From: Hypsibius dujardini
Taxonomy: Eukaryota; Tardigrada; Eutardigrada; Parachela; Hypsibiidae
Direction of reading: 5' to 3'
NCBI GenBank assembly: GCA_001579985.1
Contig: LRSR01002866.1
Span: 1-41,208 of the forward strand
Length of the DNA stretch: 41,208 nt
The notes below the pieces were generated by a model. The model was not told the DNA's origin and ran no database searches. It saw only the letters and a list, made by a program, of their open reading frames with translations. Of this stretch, positions 33,372 through 41,208 are shown piece after piece (position 1 is the first letter of the stretch; every line of letters begins with the position of its first letter). The position numbers and the translations under genes were made by a program.

Positions 33372-35974
33372 TTGTCCGTCTGTTTGTCTGTCTGTTTGTC
33401 TGTCTGTCTGTCGGTCTGTCTGTCTGTTTGTCTGGCTGAGTGTCTGTTTATGAGTTTGCTGTTAGAGCTGATTGTCGTTGTAGAAAGAAGGCAAGAACCA
33501 ACCAAGACCGGAATTCGTCCTACATTACTTGCCGAAAGTTACCTTAATGCAGATGTACATCGAGCAATTTCTCAGTCTGTATGATCTGGAAAACACGCGT
33601 CCCCTGGTCACACCACCAACAGCTACTCTCGACAATGGCATGGTGGATGACGTAGAGTTGCTCCAGGCTATTGATCCAGGTTAATGACGAACTGCCAATC
33701 TGTTTGTCTGTCTTTCTGTGCGTCTGATTTGTGACTGACTGGTAGTCCTAATATTATGGTTTTTAGATACTGTCGCACAAGCCGAACCGAAGACAGTCAA
33801 ACCTTTATCCTATGGAGAATATTTGGTAGTCCTTAACGCGGAAGTCAGGGCCAACGACATCCAGAGCCTCGCTCCCTTCACCGACGGCGAGAAACAAATG
33901 TACGATGACTTTGTGGCGTATATGGCGTTTGTAATGAGCAACGTGCACACGGTGATTGGGACTGGTGTAACGCCAGCTTTCGATATTATCGCTGTACGGG
34001 AGCGCCTAAAAGTGATATTGAATTGGATGCTGATGGATGAAATATTGGAAGATGTGAGTAATTGACGTTTGGGCTGTCTGTCTGCTTGCCCTCCTATATG
34101 CATATCGTATCTGCCTACGTACATGTCTTGGTGTAAGTCTGCATAACACCCTACCCGATATTTTTTACGTTTTTATTTTAGTCGGAACGCCTTATTCGAC
34201 GGAAATTTCAAAGTAAAATGATTCAACTGGCGCAGTCCTATGACACCTTTCTGGAAGCCCTGTTACCGCTTCGACCTATGCCCTTTCCCAAGAAAAAGCC
34301 TGAATCTCTAGTGAATCAGAACGGTATGCCAAATGCAATTTTTCACCCTAGCTATGTGTCCGTCCCTCTGTCGCCCTCCTTGGCTGGATGTTTACGTGTC
34401 TGTCTGTCTGTCTACCTGCTTGCCTGCTTGCCTGCCTGTCTGCCTATGCGTCTGGATGTGTACCTGCCTGCTTGGATGTCTCACTGTCTGTGTCTGCTTG
34501 TCTGCCGGTCTATCTGTCTGCCTCCATGTCTGAATGTTTACCTGTCTGCCTGTCTGTGTATGTCTGTCTGCCTGCCTACTTGTCTCTTTGAATTGGTCTG
34601 CCTCACTGTATGTTTGCCTGCCTTGCTTGATATATTATTCTTTTGTGGCTCTATTCGCTGAAATGTAGTCCCGTTTCTCCTCAAAATAGGCCCGGACCCC
34701 GAGTCGGAGGAATTCTTCCGGCTTTATCTCGGCGCCAAAAAGCAGATTTATGTAAAATATGGCTGGACTGGGCTAAAAGACGATAGCACCGACGCCAAAA
34801 AAAAGGCAGAAAAGTCGCTGGATTCGGTGTTGTCCGCGGACGAGCACGAGGCCATTGGAGTGCTGGTCGAGGCTCACAACGCCGCGTTCTTACTCCTGGA
34901 TCTGGAGGAGCACCTGGCGACCGCTGAGCCTCCTAAAGAGTTTTATCTGCAGGAGGTTAACATTCGTCTGTTTAGAGCTGCTAGCATTTTGGAGACCAGA
35001 AAGGTTTGTTGCTTGGTTGACTGGCAGGCAATCAGACAGACAGAGACAGATAGACAGACAGTTGTAAATTATCTATTTCCGGTTTTTCTTTCAGGATACC
35101 ATCCGCCCTGCTTTGCGGGATGAACTGACGCTTCATATGGACCAGATCGCCAATTTCGTTTCTGTTCGGGAAGAAAAGATTCGGAATTTCGATGGCAATT
35201 TGGCCAAACTGAAAAATGCCGTCGCCGACACGGGCGAAAAACGGCAGGACAAGGACGCTGCCGATCGAACCAGCAACGAATTGACGGACGACGAGAAGGA
35301 CGTTGTGGGGGCCATCATGCGGAGCCGAACTTATGAGGATGAGATTGGGCGCCCGGGAATAGGGAAAGCCGAACGTGATGAAGCCTTTAAGAACGCTCAA
35401 CTGCTCGTCGAACGAGCACGCTGGCTTTTACGAGATGAAAAGGTTTGTTCATTTGTTTACAGTGAATTATTGAGCTAATCGGCCAATCAACACATCAACC
35501 TAAGCGATTCAGTGGAAAAATCAGTTTCAGTCCTTCTTACCAATGCTTCCATCAATCAGTCTTTGGGTGGACTGGTACATTTTCCGTTCTGCTTGCAGAA
35601 AAACATTCGCGCGGGATTCCGAGAGCGTTTTGCGCCGCGGGTAGAGGAAGACGCGCGAAAGTTGGAACGGATTGCGGTGCAACTTGAGCGAATCGCCAAG
35701 GCGGACGCGCGTCTGGCGGAACTGAAGAAGCAGAATGAAGAGTTAGAGCAGGCCAACCGGATGCTCGAGGAAGAACAGGTCGACTTGGACAAGTGGTATA
35801 AACGCTTCTCCGGCACAGTCAAGAAAGCCAGCGGTACGAAACTACGTAGGTCTGCCTGTCAGTCAGCCTGTTAATCTATCTGTCTGTTTCTTTGTCTCTC
35901 TGTCTATTTGTCTGTCTGTCAGTCTGTTCATTTGCCTATCTGTCTATCTATCTGTCTGTCTGTCTATCTATCTA

Positions 35975-36027
<53 letters not shown>

Positions 36028-36544
36028 TTGTCTGCCTGTTTGACCACTGGATTGTCTCTCTATCTCTCCCTATGTGACTTTGTCTGATTCAACCTCTTCC
36101 GCAGGTGAAGCACTGGCCGACTTGAAGACTGGTTCACCTACTCCCACAAGAACTCATGGAACCTCTTTACCGCCGCCGAAATCGAAAGCCCTCCAATTCT
36201 CCGACATCATCGCTGGGATGGATCCCAAAAAGCGACGCGCCAGGGAATTGGAAGACTTGCTTCGTGAGAAGTTTGCCTCTTTCGGTGGGGGCATTGAGAT
36301 CAAACTGGTCAATAACGCCGTCGGTCCCGGTCAGGGGAATCGGTTCGCCGCGATGGGAGAACGCGAGATGGAGCAGATCAAACGCGACTTGGCGGGACTG
36401 TTTGCCGCGCAGATGTTGGTCGCTAATCCGCAACAACGCATTGCAAATGAACTGGAGGAGAGCTACAATCTCGAAGAGGATGACGGGAAGGATGTGGGTT
36501 TGACGGAGAAGGAACGGATCGCCAATCGAATGATGGAATTATAG
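30952..36544 (+). CDS. OS9: OS-9 / ERAD lectin homologue with MRH domain
   Basis: Thirteen exons: 30952-31128, 31470-31658, 31928-32074, 32139-32234, 32363-32758, 32978-33295, 33484-33679, 33767-34053, 34182-34323, 34690-35003, 35095-35442, 35599-35833 and 36105-36544; 3285 nt, 1094 aa. A signal peptide (MELWKKCAPIFILLAAARC) precedes the MRH lectin domain: GQPFRCSIP, double Trp in GWWHYEFCF (126-134), Gln140, TTCDLTGEQR with Arg198, REPESCVYE with Glu221 and Tyr227, and paired cysteines. These residues bind trimmed mannose in OS-9, which hands misfolded glycoproteins to the Hrd1-Sel1L ubiquitin ligase in the ER. After residue 240 follows a long acidic, helical/coiled-coil region, then ELEDLLREKFASFGGGIEIK near the end, resembling the OS-9 tail. 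At 1094 aa it is far longer than the 667-residue human protein. There is no KDEL-type signal. Tetranucleotide tracts lie in introns 5-10 and 12. Confidence 0.94.
31690..31800 (+). repeat. 47-bp tandem repeat in OS-9 intron 2
   Basis: ATCAATCAAGCAACGG(G/A)TCA(G/C)ATTGTAA occurs at about 31701-31729 and 31748-31775, with a more diverged third unit beginning CAGTCAATCAATTGACTG. The unit length is about 47 bp and each carries an AATCAATC core. Confidence 0.8.
32772..32935. repeat. ACAG tract, OS-9 intron 5
   Basis: An ACAG/GGCA run beginning within about 15 bp of the donor site; ACAG in the transcript. Confidence 0.95.
33322..33450. repeat. CTGT tract, OS-9 intron 6
   Basis: A CTGT/TTGT run, CUGU in the transcript and complementary to the intron 5 tract across exon 6. 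Confidence 0.95.
34385..34635. repeat. Degenerate CTGT/CTGC tract, OS-9 intron 9
   Basis: Interrupted CTGT, CTGC and CTAC units over about 250 bp. Shorter relatives of the same polarity lie in introns 7 (about 33698-33727) and 8 (about 34073-34140). Confidence 0.9.
35025..35062. repeat. Short ACAG tract, OS-9 intron 10
   Basis: About nine AGAC/AGAT units; opposite polarity to the tracts in introns 9 and 12. Confidence 0.9.
35860..36050. repeat. CTGT/CTAT tract, OS-9 intron 12
   Basis: CTGT units interspersed with CTAT; CUGU in the transcript. Confidence 0.95.
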
Positions 36545-38374
36545 CGCGTCGGTTTTACTTTCCTACAAATTTTGTTCCTCCGCTTTGTCTGTGGCACAAG
36601 CGAGTTGTTTTGCACTGTCTCACTGCGGTGTAGCCTACTCATTTTGTGAATCTGGGAATGCTTTGTTTCCCTTTGAGTATTGATACCAAAAATGTCTCTT
36701 TTTTCGTTGGTTGCTAGTTTTTCATCCTTTTCTCAGTTTGCGCTTTCATTTCGGCGTGGTTTTCGGTGGAAAACCGTCAGTGACTTTATCGCTCGAGTAT
36801 TCTTAAATCCCTTCACTGGGTATGAGCAGAGTAAAAGGTTCACTCAATTGGCTCAGCCGTCCAATTAACAAAAAGAAGCTTCCAGGGAAAATATGTCAGC
36901 ATAACAGTTGATAATTAAAACGGTTGTTTGATTGTGAGCGCAGGTCTCACCAAATCCTCTATCAATACATTTTGATAATTAAATACCAAACTAATAAGTT
37001 AAAGATCTTTATTAAATGTATTTTCACTATTAAATACAAAAATAGCAAGGTAAAAAGAAATAATACATACATTTTTATTCCACAAATAAAATAACTTATT
37101 TTAATTTTTTTTAGGTTTACTAACAGTGGTTATTCTGCAGAAATAGGCGGCAAAAAAAGTCGATGACCGGTTTCCACTGAAGCGTCCGTCATTTCCAACA
37201 TCAGATATTGAGACTAGATCAGATAACTATTCTGAATTCGATTAGGTCTCCGTTTCCGAGTCAAACTGATACAGTACTTTGATGACTCAAAGGCTCTCAG
37301 TTCCGTATGCCGGTACTGTATGTATACTCTTCAAGGTCAATGGCTGCTTCTAATTGCTCTTTGAACCCTTTGTGCTTGTACCCTGCCGAAAATGGCACTA
37401 ATTCGAACCCTAAATGAAATCCTTTATGTTTCTCGAAGCGGTATTACAGTACGTTACAATTTGGCGGTCTATCTTTTTTGCCCATACATATGGATCCATA
37501 AGTCCATCCCTAAATTAGATGCAAAACTGGACTGAGCCGCACTTGGCTGTCAGTCTTCCCCAAATGCCCCCTACTACAACAACGCCCCTACTGCCTACTA
37601 CGACTACAACATCATTTGGCACGGCCAATCGGCCTCTAGAAGTAAGAAAAAATTCTCGTCCGGGAATTGAACCGCCGCCTTTTTCGCATGAAGACAGAGA
37701 CACACAACTAAAGGGACAATGAAATTCACAATCAGGGAGATACTTTGACTAAAAAAACAACTGACCAATGGTCAATTAGCAATGGATTCGTCCTTTACCA
37801 ACACTATAAGTAATTTTAAACTCTGCTTAACAAAACTACTGAAAGCAACAATTTTTTCTCCATTTCCAGCCTTTTCAAACTTGCTTTTAAAAAAAGTCGA
37901 AGTCCTAATAAAATTATTTTCATAAATGGTACTCCATTGGGTCACCTTTTTACTTCAGGGACTAAAAAGGATTACAAACTGCTCTATTACGCAATATGAA
38001 ACGGTATTTAAAACAGTAAATGTAACCGTTATCGATTGTCACTGTATTTCGATAGTGTTTTTTGGGAGGGTAGGAGGTTGGTGTGGTGATGTAGGTCTGC
38101 AAGATAACGCGTGTGCTGTTGTGTACTAGTACTAACAGTTGTCTGTCTGCGACCACGAGGCTTGTAAAATGGTGTCAATGCAAGTTTCTCTTCCAATATC
38201 TGCTTGCGTTCGAGCAAACAATTCCATGTTCAAGAGAAATATCGCATTTATCATGCGCGCACTTCACTCACATGTCCCAAAAGTCACTTGTTAGAGGAAT
38301 TCTTTGAAAGATTACCTTTCCCATTCTCTTGTTGACGTTTTCTCTTACAGTGAGATCTCACATTGTTCTGTAAA
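36545..38374. other. Intergenic between OS-9 and caspase genes
   Basis: The first part should be the OS-9 3' UTR; no AATAAA was confidently assigned. No coding exon was recognised. A likely 5'-UTR splice acceptor of the caspase gene (TTCTCTTACAG|TGAG) lies at about 38340-38350, 25 bp before its ATG, implying an untranslated first exon somewhere upstream. Confidence 0.5.
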
Positions 38375-41139
38375 ATGGAAGAAGGACGCTCCACCATCCC
38401 TCCGGATATTTTGACCGAGGTCGACGGAAACGGCCCGTCTAAACAACCGTCTCGCCGATCCCGCAGTCTTCCCACGGAGGAGTCCGGCGGCCACAGTCAA
38501 AACACTAAACCTCAAGGATCTACCGATTCCGTTACAGGTACTGTACAGTATAAGGAAAGTTATGCCTGCTGCGGAAAATGGCTCTGCTCATTGCAAAGTT
38601 TACAAAATGATTTCTTTTTATTGTAACAAATAAAATTAAGATGTTTTAACATTTTTCAATTCAAAACTAATTTCAAAGCGAGTAGCATCAAAGAAAATAT
38701 TTTTGGACCTCAGGGGGTGGAGCTACAAGCCCTGATGTATCCAGGGCTGGAATATGGGAAATCCATAAACTTCTACTAGCTCTGTCCCCTTAACGTCCAA
38801 AAATATTTTTATTGTTGCCATTTGATTTGAAATTTATTTTGGGATAGCGATATGGAATGTCAAAGAATCTTTTATTTTAAACTTTTTAAAATAATGTTAA
38901 TGTTTCAGCGAGCAAAATTTTTCCACAGGACGCATAAATTTGAAATTTGGCCAAAGCTACCAAAGATAATTTTTTTTTATAAGTTCGTTTATTGTATCTG
39001 ATACTTACTGTACTTTAAACCAACGCACTATCCGCTCTCCGGCGGTATTTAGTCATGAAAATGGAGCAGTGACGTTTTCGGTGAAATCTTAATCAAATAA
39101 ACGTTAAACGGAATGGGAATACGAAATGGTATTCTTGGAGTTTCCGATTTCTTTTCTCCCAAGACCGGAGCTCAATGGCAGATGTCATATTTTTTAAAAA
39201 TTTAGTGATTTAGTTGACTATTTGAGAAAAAGGATTCGGGCGGATTAACAAGTGGGCTACCGTTCCGACCCCTTGTGAGCTGAACTAACCTAAATGAGAA
39301 ACTAAGCTTTCGTAAAAAAAAACTTAAATAAAGTTAGCAGTCCTTCAGTCCTGCGTTACTGATGATTAAGTGTAATTTCCAGAAAACAAACATTCGTTTT
39401 TGTTACGTTTTTGGTTCAGCCTAGTTTGCACTTCCTTTGTAGGACTGGACGAATATCCAATGACGTATCCCCGACGCGGTCACGCGGTCATCTTCAACAA
39501 CTACTGGTTCGCTGAACATTCGCTGCGCGATGGCACAGACACGGATGTGGTCAACCTCCAACGAACCCTGGGAATGCTGGGCTTCAAGGTGACTGTGCAT
39601 AAGGATCTCACGGCACCGGAGATGGAGGTGAAAATGAAGGAGTTGGCGAGGGACGACCACTCAAACGCGGACTGTTTCTTCGCAGTCTTCCTCAGTCATG
39701 GAGCCGAAGGGGGAATTTTTGGGAAAATTGGCTTTAGCCGATATGACGCACTGACGGGCGATTTTCATAGAGGCGATATCTGTAAGACCCTGGTGGGCAA
39801 GCCAAAGATCTTCATCATCCAGGTACATGTACTATTGATTTGCATGTGAAGTATACATGTAGAATAAACTGAAGAATAATCAAGAAACAAATGCACGCAG
39901 GCAAAGAAACAGATAGACCGAACCAAACAAATAAGTAGACAAACAGACACATAGATAAAAAATAGACATACAAATAGATTGAGCCACAGACCACCAGAGT
40001 CAAATGAACCGACGGGCAAATATAGACAGACAAACAGACAGGCACAGGCAGACAGACAGACAAACTAGAGACATAGACAGGTATTTGTATCACGCATAAC
40101 TGTCCGTATCACAGGTCTGAATCACCGATATCTCTCTACTATACACTTGAATTTTGGTTATACTTCAGCTGTTGTACCATCCTCAACTCCTTATTTGGTC
40201 AAGCCTATTTATATTCCTTGTCTTTTTCGTTATTTATTCATGCATTTTGTCGTTTGTTTGCCTGCCAGTCTCTCTGTATGCTCGCCTCTCGGTTTCTGTC
40301 TATCTTTGTCTGTCTGTTGTCAATTTTCCTGTCTGCCTGCCAATGACTGTCTGTCTGTATACTTATGTTTTGACTATATGTCTCTCTGCCTGACTGTTTG
40401 CTCATTTCGGTCTGTCTGTTTGTTTGCCTGTGCTTTTGTCACGTCTGTTTGCCTATTGGCCAACAATACTGCTTGTGTGTCGGCAATTTTGTCTGTTTTC
40501 ATACCTGCCTATCCGTATTTCGCTTTGTTTGTTGCCTGTGTGTCTGTCTACAGATTTTTCTGTCCTTCTAGCGACAAGTCTGACCTCCTTGCCGGACTTC
40601 TTGTCCAGACATGTCGTTGAAAAGTATTTTCATTCCCTCGATTTTTAGCTTGTATGTCTCTGATCCTTTAAAATAGCATTGGACCTTTGAGATGTTTATC
40701 GTACATTAATTCCCCGTGTTTCGTTTTCAAGGCCTGTCGAGGGAATGAGTCAGAGGAGGCCGTTGCTGTCAGTCCTCCACCCCCCGACGACGGATACGGA
40801 GAGATCGAAACGGACGGACCGACGGTCGCAGCCGGGTCGGACATCCTTTACGCCTTCGCGTCCGGTTCGGGGTCTGCGGCGTTTCGCAGTCCGGAACACG
40901 GTTCCTGGTTCATCCAGACACTCTGCCAGTACATGTGCGATTACGCGGACAGCTCCAGCATGGATTTCCAGCGGATCCTGACGAAAGTAAGCCAGCAGGT
41001 TTCCACCGAATTTGCCTGCAACAACACGACAAGCGGACACCACAACCGGAAACAAGCTCCGACCGTGGAGACAACCTTTACCAAGCTGCTGTATCTGCGC
41101 CCGAAGGCCAAGACTCGAAAACCCAAGTACTTTCAGTAA
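38375..41139 (+). CDS. Executioner caspase, caspase-3/7-like
   Basis: Three exons: 38375-38537, 39443-39822 and 40732-41139 (TAA), giving 316 aa. A short Ser/Pro-rich prodomain (1-54) without CARD or DED motifs marks an effector caspase. Catalytic dyad: His140 in LSHGAEGG and Cys183 in QACRG. S1-pocket arginines are Arg83 (SLRDGTD) and Arg233 (AAFRSPEHGSWF). The p20/p10 linker has IETD at 206-209, identical to the human procaspase-3 activation site, followed by DILYAF at the start of the small subunit. It cleaves after Asp in apoptosis once activated by an initiator caspase. Intron 1 contains a fold-back element; intron 2 has two opposite-polarity tetranucleotide tracts. The splice QACRG lies exactly at an exon start (CAG|GCC TGT). 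Confidence 0.97.
38660..38840. repeat. Fold-back (MITE-like) element, copy 3
   Basis: It lies in caspase intron 1. The left arm (CAAAACTAATTTCAAA, TAGCATCAAAGAAAATA, TTTTTGGACCTCAGGGGG, GGAGCTAC) matches the reverse complement of about 38770-38840 (CAAAATAAATTTCAAA, TGGCAACAATAAAAATA, TTTTTGGACGTTAAGGGG, AGAGCTAG). It shares word order with copies 1 and 2. Confidence 0.7.
39895..40080. repeat. ACAG-type degenerate tract, caspase intron 2
   Basis: ACAGAC, ATAGAC and AACAGG units on the sense strand; complementary in type to the CUGU tract 170 bp downstream in the same intron. Confidence 0.85.
40250..40560. repeat. CTGT-type degenerate tract, caspase intron 2
   Basis: CTGTCTG, TTGCCTG and CTCTCTG units on the sense strand, heavily degenerated, ending about 170 bp before the active-site exon. 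Confidence 0.85.
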
Positions 41140-41208
41140 CTACAGTTATTCTCTAGACATTGTCTCCATCCTCATGTTTTTTCCTTCTGACCACAGACAT
41201 TCTCTAGA
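41140..41208. other. 3' flank of the caspase gene
   Basis: Sixty-nine bases of probable 3' UTR. TTCTCTAGACATTGTCTCCA near the start is partly repeated at the window end (ACATTCTCTAGA). No polyadenylation hexamer is present inside the window. Confidence 0.5.

Noticed and set aside
37652-37673. Minus-strand GGTTCAATTCCCGGACGAGAA followed by T-rich sequence, resembling a tRNA T-arm, acceptor end and Pol III terminator
   Set aside because: The T-stem has three mismatches and no D-arm or matching 5' acceptor strand lies within 100 bp. At most a tRNA relic; not reported as an RNA gene.
1-41208. CRISPR array, bacterial operon structure, rRNA or replication origin
   Set aside because: The window is intron-bearing animal DNA; tandem repeats are simple tetranucleotides, not spaced palindromic repeats.

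Overview
This is nuclear DNA from an invertebrate animal. Genes are split into many small exons with canonical GT/AG introns, most of them short. The gene set is metazoan and fits an ecdysozoan: a GH18 chitinase-family protein, an insect-type gustatory-receptor-like gene, a caspase-3-type executioner caspase and the ER lectin OS-9. Gene density is about one per 4-5 kb. A tardigrade would fit this compactness, but that is a guess; a collembolan or another small arthropod relative cannot be excluded from sequence alone.

Left part, 1-15 kb: (1) a divergent dynein-light-chain-like gene on the minus strand, 858-1370, 5' end unresolved; (2) a complete four-exon chemoreceptor-like gene on the plus strand, 4186-6450, followed by a decayed copy of its membrane region at 6850-7092; (3) the 3' part of a metazoan P-loop GTPase-family gene on the minus strand, 7371-8820, with no visible G domain and one frameshift; (4) an intact secreted GH43 arabinanase/arabinosidase on the minus strand, 9924-11374; (5) a small secreted Asn/Ala-rich gene on the plus strand, 13272-14574, whose last exon and 3' flank are duplicated at 19.6-20.5 kb and echoed at 9.04-9.2 kb.

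Middle, 15-24 kb: a membrane-anchored kinase-fold protein that lacks the catalytic Asp (minus, 15423-17654), the duplicate of the Asn-rich exon, and a nine-exon GH18 chitinase-like gene whose catalytic Glu is replaced by Leu (minus, 21004-23679).

Right, 25-41 kb: eleven-exon acetyl-CoA synthetase (minus, 25093-30117) lies head to head with a thirteen-exon OS-9 homologue (plus, 30952-36544). An imperfect ~300-bp tandem duplication of the OS-9 leader exon fills most of the interval between them. A three-exon caspase-3-like gene (plus, 38375-41139) ends the window. These genes do not form one pathway. Acetyl-CoA supply, ER quality control and apoptosis are housekeeping roles; the chitinase-like, GH43 and chemoreceptor genes look like the interface with food, cuticle and environment.

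Repeats: introns from 21 kb onward, plus one GH43 intron, carry long degenerate CTGT/ACAG tetranucleotide tracts in both polarities, several of them flanking exons in complementary orientation. A second simple motif, AATCAATC/TTGATTGA, recurs in other introns. Three diverged fold-back elements of about 190 bp, at 5.67, 12.40 and 38.66 kb, share arm sequence and look like one MITE-like family. Exon coordinates come from manual splice-site and phase matching; every complete model given closes in frame.
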